From an uncultured Lachnospiraceae bacterium (GTDB lineage Bacteria; Bacillota_A; Clostridia; Lachnospirales; Lachnospiraceae): a DNA stretch of 64,000 nucleotides. How positions within the stretch are numbered: the stretch's first letter is position 1; the number at the start of each line of letters is the position of its first letter. The DNA lies in the NCBI GenBank assembly GCA_947564305.1, contig CANOBT010000011.1, positions 1 through 64,000 of the forward strand. The letters are read 5' to 3'. The notes beneath the pieces were generated by a model. That model ran no database searches, was not told the origin of the DNA, and saw only the letters and a list, made by a program, of their open reading frames with translations. Position numbers and translations under genes: made by a program. Positions 24,373 through 32,439 of the stretch are shown here, piece after piece.

Positions 24373-24410
24373 CTCCTGATTCTCCTTTCTTCTTAAAATC
24401 TTCTCTGCTT

Positions 24411-24475
24411 CAAGCACGACACTATACTAGCTTTCAAAAAGGAAAGCCATTCACAGAACCTACCAATCCTCTGCG
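24411..24475. repeat. Diverged direct repeat, copy 1
   Basis: CAAGCACGACACTATACTA followed by a spacer and CACAGAACCTACCAAT resembles 26075-26132 (CAAGCACAACACGATACTA ... CACAGAATCTACCAAT), roughly 75 percent identical over 60 bp. It lies just upstream of the gene at 23752-24372. The rest of 24476-24670 shows nothing I can name. Confidence 0.4.
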
Positions 24476-24670
24476 TCTGAAAATGTGCAGATTCCACAAC
24501 GTTTCCACTTTATCGAACAGAAAGAACTCCCGGCACTTCCCCACTCATCGGCTCTCCCGATTCCGCTTCGTTCTCGTTGCTTTCGTCCTTTTCCTCTGCT
24601 TTCCTTCGTTTTGTTCCCTGCGTTCCTTTTCCTCCCTCTCCAGGCGGATACAGGGGTTCTCCCTTTCTTC

Positions 24671-25201
24671 CTATTTAAACAGAAACCGTGCAGGGTCACT
24701 CCAGTCGTTGGAAATCTGCAGCACTCCGCCCCTTACTTCCAGCGGACAGCCTGTGAGACAATTTCCCCATTTTCCTGCGTACTGTTCAAGAAGAAATGAT
24801 TTTACTTCCTCTGTTTCTTTCTCTGTCAGAAAGTCATTGAGCACAAAAATAGCCCAAACATACATCCCCTTTCCCTGTGCTGTATCTAAAAACATCTTTT
24901 CAATCTTTGCTTTCACAAAATCACTTTTACTGTAGGCAGCTGCTAAATTGACGGAAGGAAACATTCCCCAGATGCCGTTTTTATCATAATCCACCCGACT
25001 GTAGATTTCTTCGGCAAACAGGAGCATCTCCTTCTCATTTAATGCAACCGGATCAGATGCGTTCTCAATCTTCCTCCTATAGATGTTTATTTTTTTCTTG
25101 GGAAGATACTGAGTATAAAACTCCTTTCCATTTTCCACTGGTGTAAAGATTCCTTTCAGGGGATATAAAAAATCCGCATTGATTATCGACTCCTTCTTCA
25201 T
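24671..25201 (-). CDS. ICE protein with divergent WG-xxVxGGxL domain
   Basis: 176 residues from ATG 25201, which overlaps the stop of the small upstream frame (ATGA) and follows GGAGAAGG. The middle has LLFAEEIYSRVDYDKNGIWG and MYVWAIFVLNDFLTEKE. The C-terminus LLEQYAGKWGNCLTGCPLEV then RGGVLQISND follows the same spacing as DGWGEGFEQRDIPVDDGTL in the protein at 10811-11644, so I read it as a third, diverged copy of that domain. No catalytic motif is seen. Function unknown. Confidence 0.55.
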   Translation of the reverse strand: MKKESIINADFLYPLKGIFTPVENGKEFYTQYLPKKKINIYRRKIENASDPVALNEKEMLLFAEEIYSRVDYDKNGIWGMFPSVNLAAAYSKSDFVKAKIEKMFLDTAQGKGMYVWAIFVLNDFLTEKETEEVKSFLLEQYAGKWGNCLTGCPLEVRGGVLQISNDWSDPARFLFK

Positions 25202-25365
25202 CCATTCCTTCTCCTTTTCCACTTGAAAACCTTGCGCCGGATCTGCCAGGTTCCTTCTACGAATCTTTCTATAACGACAAACAGCAGACACGGCATGATC
25301 TCCCCTAAGACCACGCTGCATCTGCTGTCTCCAACATCCTTTGATTCACTGATATGTATTTTCAT
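25198..25365 (-). CDS. Small basic ORF coupled to the next gene
   Basis: 55 residues starting at ATG 25365 (GGAACCAG upstream, weak) and ending in an ATGA overlap with the gene at 24671-25201. It starts MKIHISESKDVGDSRCSVVL, has a hydrophobic middle (IMPCLLFVVIERF) and a basic end (KVFKWKRRRNG). Coupling supports translation, but no homologue is recognised and it might be a leader only. Confidence 0.35.
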   Translation of the reverse strand: MKIHISESKDVGDSRCSVVLGEIMPCLLFVVIERFVEGTWQIRRKVFKWKRRRNG

Positions 25366-25375
25366 CTGGTTCCTG

Positions 25376-25930
25376 TCAATACCGGATAAAATAATCTTTG
25401 AATGGAATACTGCACTCATCCTGGGCTGGAACAAAATGCAGGTCCTTCAGTACCTTTCTCCGAATCAACGCATCCTCCTGCGCCTTCATGATCACGGAGT
25501 TAACACGGAAATCTTCATATACATGCTCCAACACCATTTCCATCAATTCCTGTATATCCCTTCTGGCTTCATATTCCGGCAGAAGGTCCAGGCGCAGGAT
25601 TCCCATGCGTTGTCCGTCAGCGGAATATTTATACGAGGGACAGACTTCCACCATCCCGATCACCTTCTCCAGTTCAATATCCATAACCGTAAAGCGAACA
25701 AAATCCTTTTCCCTGTACCTACTTTCCCAAAACTCCATACATTTCACGAATTTACTAAAATCCGTATAATAAAAATCATCGCCACAGCAGTCCCCGTTAA
25801 AATACTTTGCCGCCTTCGGATTGCTGTAGCATTGGAATAGCCCCTCCACATCCTGCATGTCCATCTTTCTCAGTAAAAAATGCTCCGATTGATAGACCGG
25901 GCATTGTTCAAATACATTTGTTTCAGTCAT
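25376..25930 (-). CDS. GNAT family N-acetyltransferase
   Basis: 184 residues of RimJ/RimL-like GNAT layout: FLLRKMDMQDVEGLFQCYSN at the start, DFVRFTVMDIELEKVIGMVEV (beta4-beta5), GILRLDLLPEYEARRDIQEL where a Q/R-x-x-G-x-G/A loop would be expected, and NSVIMKAQEDALIRRKVLKD. It would move an acetyl group from acetyl-CoA to an amine. The CoA loop is atypical, so substrate and activity are open. It may be ICE cargo or the first host gene at the ICE edge. Confidence 0.78.
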   Translation of the reverse strand: MTETNVFEQCPVYQSEHFLLRKMDMQDVEGLFQCYSNPKAAKYFNGDCCGDDFYYTDFSKFVKCMEFWESRYREKDFVRFTVMDIELEKVIGMVEVCPSYKYSADGQRMGILRLDLLPEYEARRDIQELMEMVLEHVYEDFRVNSVIMKAQEDALIRRKVLKDLHFVPAQDECSIPFKDYFIRY

Positions 25931-26316
25931 TTTTTCTTTCCCCTTAATCTGCAGTCTGTACTATATCATAGCAGAACTTATGTTTGTATTCAAGTAAATT
26001 TTTTTCATCTGCTACCGAATTGGAATCCTCAGATTCTTCTGCCTTCTCTTTTTTTAATCTCTCCTACTTTTCTATCAAGCACAACACGATACTACTCTTC
26101 TTCCAGAAAGCAATCCACAGAATCTACCAATAATTAGCCTTCAGAATTGTACTTTTCTCCTATCCCTCCTACCATTTTCCCAACAAAAAAACCGGCTCCT
26201 GGAGACATCCATTCTCCCTGCCAGTCATCCCATTATTCCTCCCTACTCTATACACTTTTTTCCCTATGCCTTGTGTATTAAGTAGCTATATTCTACTATT
26301 TTAAACACAATATACT
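25931..26316. other. Gene-free stretch next to a broken gene
   Basis: 386 bp, AT-rich, without a credible gene. It contains copy 2 of the diverged repeat (26075-26132) and an 11-bp direct repeat ACTCTATACAC at 26245-26255 and 26314-26324, the second overlapping the abnormal end of the truncated ABC gene. It may contain the ICE boundary. Confidence 0.4.
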
Positions 26317-26826
26317 CTATACACAGCCCAAAACCTTACCCCAGTTTACATCCAACAGATAAAGCTCCGCCTCCACAGACAGCGCCAATATCAGCATCAG
26401 ACGCTCCCGCTGTCCGTCCGACAGTTTCCAAATCAGTGCCTTTTCGTCAAAGCCCGCGTCCCGAATCAGCTCCCAGGCTTTCGCAGTCCGAAATCGCTGA
26501 TAATGAAGTGTATAAAACTGTACCGCATCTTTTACACGCATCCATTGATAAAAAACATCTCGGGGCATCAAGTAAGAAATGTGCTGCGTGTGCCGGGTAA
26601 TCTCTCCCGCATCCGCTTTCCAGATTCCTGCCATCAGTTTTAAAAGTGTACTCTTCCCTTGCCCATTGCCGCCAATCAGTCCGACAATCCGGTTACGTGG
26701 AATCTGGACATTCACCCCGTTAAGCACTTTTTTCCCATCCAGAGTCTTACTCACACCGCACAGTTCCATCAATAGATTTTGAGGGAGCTTATCTGTTTTT
26801 CGAATCATGGAATCCTCATTTTTCAT
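26317..26826 (-). pseudogene. ABC transporter ATP-binding protein, truncated in Walker B
   Basis: 169 residues, against about 230-290 for YtrB-like ATPases. Walker A (IGGNGQGKSTLLKLMAGI) and signature (KLSDGQRERLMLI) are fine. Then ELYLLD should continue into EP, but the frame turns to VNWGKVLGCV and stops, so the catalytic Glu, D-loop and H-switch are lost. No permease follows. It overlaps the GntR-family gene by 11 bp, a typical ytrA-ytrB arrangement. The break sits at the edge of the gene-free stretch and may mark recombination with mobile DNA. Confidence 0.82.
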
Positions 26827-27181
26827 CTGCCATCTCCTCCCACTGCTCTTCCACCAGAGTGTAAACCGCCCCTAATGACAGTCCGCAGTCTTTCATCTCC
26901 CTGACAAATTCCCCTGTCTTTTCCCTTGCCATCCTTGCCTGCAGGCCGCCGACACACTCTTCCCTGATAAAATACCCGACTCCCTTCTTGGAAATCACAA
27001 TTCCCTCCGTTTCCAATTGCTGCATCACCCGCTGCATGGTCAGTGCGGAAACTTCAAATAAAATGGAGCCCTCCCGCACAGACGGCAGCTTATCTCCTGC
27101 ATGGCGTTCGCCGCTGGCAATCTGCGCCTTAAGGATAGAGGCAATCTGTATATAAATTGGTTTGTCGTTATTAAATTCCAT
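26816..27181 (-). CDS. GntR family regulator, YtrA subfamily
   Basis: 121 residues from ATG 27181, the short length typical of YtrA-type regulators. The winged helix is clear: PIYIQIASILKAQIASGE, GDKLPSVREGSILFEVSALTMQRVMQQLE and GIVISKKGVGYFI. The C-terminal part is a short dimerisation helix. These proteins repress an ABC transporter operon. Here the downstream ATPase is broken, so the regulator may be an orphan. A palindrome at 27220-27234 is the likely operator. Confidence 0.87.
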   Translation of the reverse strand: MEFNNDKPIYIQIASILKAQIASGERHAGDKLPSVREGSILFEVSALTMQRVMQQLETEGIVISKKGVGYFIREECVGGLQARMAREKTGEFVREMKDCGLSLGAVYTLVEEQWEEMADEK

Positions 27182-27219
27182 AGGATATGACTGCCCCTTT
27201 CTGTTGTGCCGTTCTTTTT

Positions 27220-27250
27220 GTATTACTGTAATACTTATGTTATACAGTAT
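27220..27250. promoter_or_regulatory. Probable YtrA-type operator
   Basis: GTATTACTGTAATAC (27220-27234) is a 7+7 palindrome with a central T, followed by ATACAGTAT (27242-27250), another dyad. They lie 39-69 bp before the regulator start and fit autorepression. Confidence 0.6.
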
Positions 27251-27291
27251 AGTGATTAATATGGAAAATGTCAAGAAAAAGATAACGTACT

Positions 27292-28212
27292 CTAATGTTC
27301 CAAATTATCCATCAATTTTTTCACATCCTCAATGCTCTGTGCTATATCCGCATTGATACCCAGCCCTCTGTTTCCAATACTTTCCGGCACTACCGCTTCA
27401 TCCAGATTACAACGAATAAGGCTGATATTTTTATGTTCCCGCACCAGATTTTCAAAGGGGAAACGGATAATAGTCGGTGTATTAAACCCTACCCCAAGTT
27501 CCATCAGCACGGTTTTTTCATTCTTACATTGATTTAAAAAGACTCCAAAGTTCTTTTCCGCCTCATGCCAAGCCTCATCTTCGACGAAATATCTGTCACA
27601 GCGAAGATTCATTGTCATTGGACCGCCGCAGACCGGACATTTCGGCACCATATAGGACGGAATCACACAGTCTCTTCTTGCCTGATTCATCTGATTTATC
27701 ATCTTTGTATTGTCGTATACTTTATTATGGCATCCGCGCAGACACTGAATATAGCCATAATCCCCCTGGGTCGCGAAAATCCGGTCTTCTCCGAAACCCG
27801 CCTTATAAAATTGATGGTCCACATTTGTAGTCAATACAAAATACTGCTTTTCTTTTACGAGCTCATAAAGTGTTTGATAAAGCGGCAGAGCTTCCGGTTC
27901 CATGCGGTTCACATATACATGCTTTGACCAATATCCCCATCTGGCTTCTTCACTTGGAAAAGGGTAAAAACCTGCACTGTACATATCTGTCATACCATAC
28001 TTTTCGATAAACTCCGGAAAGTAATCTGTAAATCTTTTACCACCGTAAGTCAGCCCCGCGGCGGCCGATAACCCTGCTCCTCCGCCAAGTAAAATATAAT
28101 TCGCTTCTTTTATCAAATGAGCCGCTTCCCGTACCTGCTCTCCATAAGGCACCTCCTGAAATACATAATCCTGTGCCGGTACGCCGCTTAAAAACTCTTG
28201 AAACGTCATAGT
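27292..28212 (-). CDS. Class M-like sirtuin (SirTM), predicted protein ADP-ribosyltransferase
   Basis: 306 residues from ATG 28212 (GGGAGGAGAAGAACT). The NAD-binding loop is YILLGGGAGLSAAAGLTYGG; the core has VLTTNVDHQFYKAGFGEDRI. Where deacetylating sirtuins have the catalytic His of the HG motif, this one reads ATQGDYGYIQC: Gln replaces His, as described for class M sirtuins that ADP-ribosylate. Zinc ligands lie in CLRGCHNK and PKCPVCGG. The zinc-type macrodomain gene at 28993-29817 fits the known pairing. The usual partners (GcvH-like, LplA2) are not present here, so the substrate is open. Confidence 0.85.
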   Translation of the reverse strand, partial: TMTFQEFLSGVPAQDYVFQEVPYGEQVREAAHLIKEANYILLGGGAGLSAAAGLTYGGKRFTDYFPEFIEKYGMTDMYSAGFYPFPSEEARWGYWSKHVYVNRMEPEALPLYQTLYELVKEKQYFVLTTNVDHQFYKAGFGEDRIFATQGDYGYIQCLRGCHNKVYDNTKMINQMNQARRDCVIPSYMVPKCPVCGGPMTMNLRCDRYFVEDEAWHEAEKNFGVFLNQCKNEKTVLMELGVGFNTPTIIRFPFENLVREHKNISLIRCNLDEAVVPESIGNRGLGINADIAQSIEDVKKLMDNLEH

Positions 28213-28251
28213 TCTTCTCCTCCCTGATACCATTTTCCGATGGAGCATCTG

Positions 28252-28361
28252 TCAGCTTCTTTTCTCAATTGCCCTCACGGGACAGACTTCATAACAGTCG
28301 CCACGACTGTAGTATGTATTTCATTTACAATATAAGAAAAATACTCTTTTGCCGTCATCAT
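28252..28361 (-). pseudogene. Internally deleted pyridoxamine-oxidase-like/4Fe-4S protein remnant
   Basis: GGAGGTATTT leads into MMTAKEYFSYIVNEIHTTVV, which resembles the first residues of PPOX-type flavin proteins with a C-terminal ferredoxin domain. Only about 23 codons later, in another frame, the sequence reads GDCYEVCPVRAIEKRS and stops, like the end of the same kind of protein. The middle, some 200 or more residues, is gone, and the two ends are out of frame. In its own frame it would give a 28-residue peptide (stop at 28275). Confidence 0.55.
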
Positions 28362-28392
28362 AAATACCTCCGATTCTATTTTTCAGTTTCTC

Positions 28393-28415
28393 GTTGTAAT
28401 TAACTTATTTACAAC
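28393..28415. promoter_or_regulatory. Candidate Rrf2 operator 1
   Basis: GTTGTAA (28393-28399) and TTACAAC (28409-28415) form a perfect 7-bp inverted repeat with a 9-bp spacer in the divergent region between the sirtuin side and the rrf2-type gene. It would cover the leftward promoter. Confidence 0.55.
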
Positions 28416-28470
28416 ATATGCTTATATATATCACTCCAACGTTATAATGTCAAGCATTACACTTATTTTT

Positions 28471-28510
28471 TGTTGTAATACTTGAACACACAACAGTTCT
28501 ATGATAAAAT
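28471..28510 (+). promoter_or_regulatory. Promoter and candidate operator 2 of the Rrf2-type gene
   Basis: TTGAAC (28482-28487) and TAAAAT (28505-28510) with 17-bp spacing make a good sigma-A-type promoter. TGTTGT (28471-28476) and ACAACA (28490-28495) flank the -35 box and resemble the half-sites at 28393-28415, which suggests autoregulation. Confidence 0.6.
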
Positions 28511-28538
28511 ATCGGATACAAAATTATGGAGGTATGTT

Positions 28539-28967
28539 ATGCAATATTCATCAAGACTGACTATCGCGGTTCATATTCTGCTTTGTATAGAGCAATTTAA
28601 TGGCCAGGAAAAAGTTACATCAAATTTTCTTGCAGGGAGTATCGGGGTAAACCCTGTTATCGTAAGAAATATATTAGGCCAGCTGAAAAAATCCGGGCTC
28701 GTTAATGTAGCTGCCGGCGTGGGCGGTTCCACGCTTGCGAAAGCTCCCTCAGATATCAGCATGAATGATATATTTGAGTCTGTGGAAAACTCTCACGAGA
28801 ATCTCTTTCACTTTCATGAAAAGCCCAATCCGGAATGTCCGGTTGGTAAAATAGTTCACGCGGTTTTAGATGAAAGGCTTGTGGAAATACAAAGTGCCAT
28901 GGAACAGAGTATGCGCTCCATGACACTTCAGGCTATCATTGATGATATGAAAGAAAAGCAAGTTTAA
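28539..28967 (+). CDS. Rrf2 family transcriptional regulator
   Basis: 142 residues from ATG 28539, with GGAGG six bases upstream. The N-terminal winged helix is typical: SSRLTIAVHILLCIEQFNG, VTSNFLAGSIGVNPVIVRNI and GLVNVAAGVGGSTLAKAP. Of the three Cys used by IscR or NsrR for an iron-sulfur cluster only one candidate region is left (PNPECPVGK), so it probably senses by another route, perhaps thiol or ligand. It is divergent from the sirtuin gene, faces the macrodomain gene tail-to-tail, and has matching half-sites in the shared upstream region. Confidence 0.88.
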   Translation: MQYSSRLTIAVHILLCIEQFNGQEKVTSNFLAGSIGVNPVIVRNILGQLKKSGLVNVAAGVGGSTLAKAPSDISMNDIFESVENSHENLFHFHEKPNPECPVGKIVHAVLDERLVEIQSAMEQSMRSMTLQAIIDDMKEKQV

Positions 28968-28992
28968 AAATGTTCATTTACCCGAACACAGA

Positions 28993-29817
28993 TTACCCCA
29001 AAAATTTCTCGTAAAGTTCCCTGTCAATTTCCTTAAATACATTGAAAATCACTCTGTCAAAAGCTTCCCTGTTCGTATCCAGAAATTCTGATACGGTATC
29101 TGCCGCAATTCTGACCGCTTCATCATTTGGGAAATGGAAAACCCCGGTGGATATGCAGCAAAAAGCCACGCTCCTGATCCCATGTTCTGCACAGCATTCC
29201 AGGATACTCTGATAGCATTTTTTCAACTCTTTTCTGTGTCTGTCTTTCAATCTTCCCTGCACAATGGGTCCCACCGTATGGATGATCCATTCGGCAGGAA
29301 GATTGTAGCCCGCTGTCAGAAACGCTTCTCCCGTAGGTTCCTCATAATTCTTTCCATATTTTATTTTCCTGTCATTCATATAACGGTTACACGCAGAGCG
29401 AAGCTGCACTCCCGCAAATGTATGGATACAATTGTCAATGCATGTATGCATCGGAACAAAGCATCCCAACATCTGTGAATTCGCCGCATTTACAATTGCT
29501 CCGACTTCCATCCTCGTAATATCACCCTGCCAGATGGAGAGCTTATCCTTATGACGGTGCATGCTGTTCAGTGTCTCAGATACGGTCGGTATATCTGCAA
29601 GCGTTACAATTCCTTTTTCTTTTGCCCTCTCACTTAAATAAGCATCCTGCACCCGAAGGACTTCCTCATCCATATCTTTCGGCATACGGATATTCATAAG
29701 AGATCTGAGCAGCGTCTGCTGCTCTTCCAGGTTCTGCGGAATCTCAATATCCTTATACCTTACGGAATCTTTCTTAAATTTTTCCACAAGATAGTTCAGT
29801 CTCTCTCCCTGATTCAT
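28993..29817 (-). CDS. Zinc-type macrodomain protein, ADP-ribosyl hydrolase
   Basis: 274 residues. After a helical N-terminal region (LNYLVEKFKKDSVRYKD, DEEVLRVQDAYLSERAKEKG) the macrodomain begins: LSIWQGDITRMEVGAIVNAA, then CFVPMHTCIDNCIHTFAG with the Cys/His cluster of the zinc-dependent subclass, EAFLTAGYNLPAEWIIHTVG and AFCCISTGVFHFPNDEA. Known members linked to class M sirtuins remove ADP-ribose from the sirtuin target. It lies 800 bp from the sirtuin on the same strand, with the Rrf2 gene in between on the other strand. Confidence 0.88.
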   Translation of the reverse strand: MNQGERLNYLVEKFKKDSVRYKDIEIPQNLEEQQTLLRSLMNIRMPKDMDEEVLRVQDAYLSERAKEKGIVTLADIPTVSETLNSMHRHKDKLSIWQGDITRMEVGAIVNAANSQMLGCFVPMHTCIDNCIHTFAGVQLRSACNRYMNDRKIKYGKNYEEPTGEAFLTAGYNLPAEWIIHTVGPIVQGRLKDRHRKELKKCYQSILECCAEHGIRSVAFCCISTGVFHFPNDEAVRIAADTVSEFLDTNREAFDRVIFNVFKEIDRELYEKFLG

Positions 29818-30300
29818 ATCACCAGCTCCTGTCTCAATATAACAAAGAACCTGCCACTGGCAGCTTCTTCTGCATACATATTATGCAGAAAGCCCTGAGC
29901 TGAGTCCATCCAGGACTTTTGTCAAAATCGGAAAGTCTCCATCTTTTAAAATGATTTCTTCCCCTTCTTAGAACTCATATTGCGGATTTCCAGAGAAGTC
30001 CGCAATGACTCCATGAGCATCCTCAAGATAACATGCTTCCGTTGTATCTTCAACACTTACAACTGTCTTTTTTCAAAAAAGCATATGAAATTTGTAAATA
30101 TCTCCTTTTGCACAGGAACTTTTTCACTTTATCCATATTCCAAACAACGACCTCCTTGACAAAAATCTCGAATCATGATTATATTTATAGGATAGTAGTT
30201 AAAAGCTATTAAGTATGTAGTTCGAACCTTCCTGACAGGTTCAAAAATACTATAGACTGACACCATAACGCCAAAAACAGAATCCGACCGGAGGCACAAC
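29818..30300. other. Gene-free region with a coding remnant
   Basis: 483 bp with no intact gene. On the minus strand 29940-30050 reads in part TTEACYLEDAHGVIADFSGN PQYEF, stop, then KDGDFPILTKVLDGLSSG, which looks like a decayed open frame of unknown kind. TTCTGCATACATATTATGCAGAA near 29868-29890 is a hairpin that may terminate it. The last 60 bp are the leader of the HxlR gene. Confidence 0.35.
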
Positions 30301-30666
30301 ATGAAAAAAGAAGAAATGCTGGATGAAATCAATACCATTCTGGATAACCCAGAGACGAAAGCACATGTAGACAAAATCATCCCTCTTCTCCACGGGAAAT
30401 GGGAATTACAGATCATGCTGGAAATCTGCCGTGTAGACGTATTGAGATTCGGAGAGTGTAAAAAACGCCTTCCCCGCATCACCAACAGCGTGCTGACAGC
30501 CGCACTCCGCAATCTGGAAGGCTGGGGATTGATCACCCGCACGCAATACAATGAAATTCCGCTCCGTGTCGAGTATACTCCTACGGAAAAAGGAAAGAGC
30601 CTGCTGCCAATCTGTTATGAAATTGTCAGATGGGGAGCGGAAAACAGTCTCGATGAGCTATTATAA
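30301..30666 (+). CDS. HxlR family transcriptional regulator
   Basis: 121 residues with CGGAGGCACAAC before the ATG. The winged-helix HxlR pattern is clear: IIPLLHGKWELQIMLEICR, RFGECKKRLPRITNSVLTAA, LRNLEGWGLITRTQYNEIPL and VEYTPTEKGKSLLPI. No Cys pair of the HypR/YodB redox type is evident at the N-terminus. HxlR proteins usually control a neighbouring oxidoreductase or transporter; here the two-component and ABC genes follow 70 bp on, but whether it controls them is unproven. Confidence 0.9.
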   Translation: MKKEEMLDEINTILDNPETKAHVDKIIPLLHGKWELQIMLEICRVDVLRFGECKKRLPRITNSVLTAALRNLEGWGLITRTQYNEIPLRVEYTPTEKGKSLLPICYEIVRWGAENSLDELL

Positions 30667-30738
30667 AGTAAAAATCAGAGTCACCATTCTTGTTTCGAAT
30701 TTCTTGATTGTAGTTTCAGAAGAACAGGAGGACGCCCC

Positions 30739-31398
30739 ATGCCAACAATCCTTATCATAGAAGATGACGCCGCCCTACGGAACGGCCTTGCATTCGACCT
30801 ATCAGCAGAAGGTTATAAAATTCTTTCAGCCAAAAACGGCAAAACTGCCGATGAGCTTTTAGAACAGCCCGTCGATATTGCTTTACTGGACGTGAACCTT
30901 CCCGATACGGACGGCTTTACGCTCTGCCGGGAAATCAAAAAGAGAAAAAATATCCCTGTCATCTTCCTGACATGCCGCGATTTGGAAACAGACGAGCTTC
31001 AAGGCTTTGACTGCGGTGCGGATGATTATGTAACAAAACCCTTTTCCATGCCCCTTTTAAGAAAAAGGATTGCCGCAGTCCTTAGACGAAACGGAAACAG
31101 CGAGATTTATTCGGACGGATTTTTAAAGATTGATTTTGAAACGTATACGGCTTATGCCGGTGAAAAAAACATTTCATTTACGCCCACGGAATATAAGCTG
31201 CTGAAAATCTTCATATCAAACGGCGGCAATGTATTAACAAGGCGTATTCTTCTGGAAAAGCTGTGGGATAATGAAAATAATTTTGTAGACGAGCATGCTT
31301 TGACGGTAAATATCAACCGAATCCGCAGCAAGATTGAAGATGACAGCCATAAATATATCAAGACGGTCTATGGCACGGGCTATATCTGGACAGTGTAA
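30739..31398 (+). CDS. OmpR/BceR-type response regulator
   Basis: 219 residues. Receiver domain with acidic pocket IIEDD at residues 6-10, phosphoacceptor Asp51 in ALLDVNLPDTDG, Thr in FLTCRD and Lys in VTKPFS. The C-terminal winged helix shows FTPTEYKLLKIFISNGGNVL and VDEHALTVNINRIRSKIED. AGAACAGGAGGACGCCCC precedes the ATG. Partner of the kinase at 31460-32380; together with the ABC genes it fits peptide-antibiotic sensing modules of Firmicutes. Confidence 0.93.
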   Translation: MPTILIIEDDAALRNGLAFDLSAEGYKILSAKNGKTADELLEQPVDIALLDVNLPDTDGFTLCREIKKRKNIPVIFLTCRDLETDELQGFDCGADDYVTKPFSMPLLRKRIAAVLRRNGNSEIYSDGFLKIDFETYTAYAGEKNISFTPTEYKLLKIFISNGGNVLTRRILLEKLWDNENNFVDEHALTVNINRIRSKIEDDSHKYIKTVYGTGYIWTV

Positions 31399-31459
31399 AG
31401 TATCATATGAAAAAAGGTGCAGAACTTCCTTCATTAAAAATCTGGAACGGTGAAAAGCA

Positions 31460-32380
31460 ATGAAAATAATTATAATTCTTTCAGTGACAGTCTTAATTCT
31501 GTTTATAGCGCTAATCTGTGTCATAATAATGTATAAGCGGGAAATATCCTTGTTTTCCAAAGAATTGGACGGCACTCTTGATGACATGCTTGCAGGGAAA
31601 AATCCTGATTTTGAATTTGTAACCGACACGCTTTCCGGCAAAATCAATATCAAGCTGAAACGCCTGTATGAAATCCTAAATCAGAAAAGTGAACAGTCCG
31701 AGCAGGAGAAAAAAAAACTAAACTCTTTTATTTCCGATATCTCTCATCAGACAAAAACACCGCTCGCGAATCTGAAAATGTACCTTCAGATTTTGTCTGA
31801 GAGAGAGCTTGAAGAAGCGAAACGCTGCGAATTTCTAAGGCTATCGCTGGCACAGACGGAAAAGCTCGAATTTCTGATTATATCGCTTGCGAAAATGTCG
31901 CGGTTGGAAAACGGCGCGATTTCGTTTTCTCCCTGCCAGGTCCCCGCCCTTGAAATGATTGCGGACGCTCTTGCACAGATTATGCCGTTCGCGGAGCAGA
32001 AAAATATATCTGTAGATGTAAATTGCCGTGAGGACATTTTTATTTCCTGTGATAAAAAATGGACTTCCGAAGCGATATTCAACATTCTGGACAACGCTGT
32101 GAAATATACTCCTCCCAATGGAAATATCACTGTTTCTGCTGATAAAAATGAATTTTATGCCCTGATAAAGATAAAAGACAACGGTATGGGAATTGATGAA
32201 ACAGAACAGGCAAATGTTTTCGGACGGTTTTATCGTTCTGAAATGGCCGATGAAGTTGACGGGCTAGGCATCGGCTTATTCCTTTCCCGCCAGATTATTT
32301 CCGGGCAAGGCGGTTTTATCACCGTCAAATCAGAACTGAATAACGGCGCTGAATTTATGATTGCTGTTCCTATGGGATAG
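31460..32380 (+). CDS. Sensor histidine kinase (BceS-like)
   Basis: 306 residues. One N-terminal transmembrane segment (IIIILSVTVLILFIALIC) and almost no extracellular loop. Phosphoacceptor His96 is in FISDISHQTKTPLANLK; the ATP site has NILDNAVKYTPPNG, IKDNGMGID and GLGIGLFLSRQII. The lack of a sensor domain suggests it relies on the ABC transporter for signal input, as in BceS-type systems. The rather short linker has a coiled coil (NQKSEQSEQEKKKLNS). Confidence 0.92.
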   Translation: MKIIIILSVTVLILFIALICVIIMYKREISLFSKELDGTLDDMLAGKNPDFEFVTDTLSGKINIKLKRLYEILNQKSEQSEQEKKKLNSFISDISHQTKTPLANLKMYLQILSERELEEAKRCEFLRLSLAQTEKLEFLIISLAKMSRLENGAISFSPCQVPALEMIADALAQIMPFAEQKNISVDVNCREDIFISCDKKWTSEAIFNILDNAVKYTPPNGNITVSADKNEFYALIKIKDNGMGIDETEQANVFGRFYRSEMADEVDGLGIGLFLSRQIISGQGGFITVKSELNNGAEFMIAVPMG

Positions 32381-32439
32381 AGCTCTCCCGTGAAGTCTCT
32401 TGAATCCATGTTTACAGCTCATTTTCCGCCAATATCCAT

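Noticed and set aside
24411..26132. Attachment sites of the ICE from the diverged repeat pair
   Set aside because: Only about 75 percent identical and both copies lie on the same side of the element.
25880..26137. An 85-codon plus-strand frame in the gap after the GNAT gene
   Set aside because: Low-complexity Ser/Phe/Leu composition of AT-rich non-coding DNA and no ribosome site.
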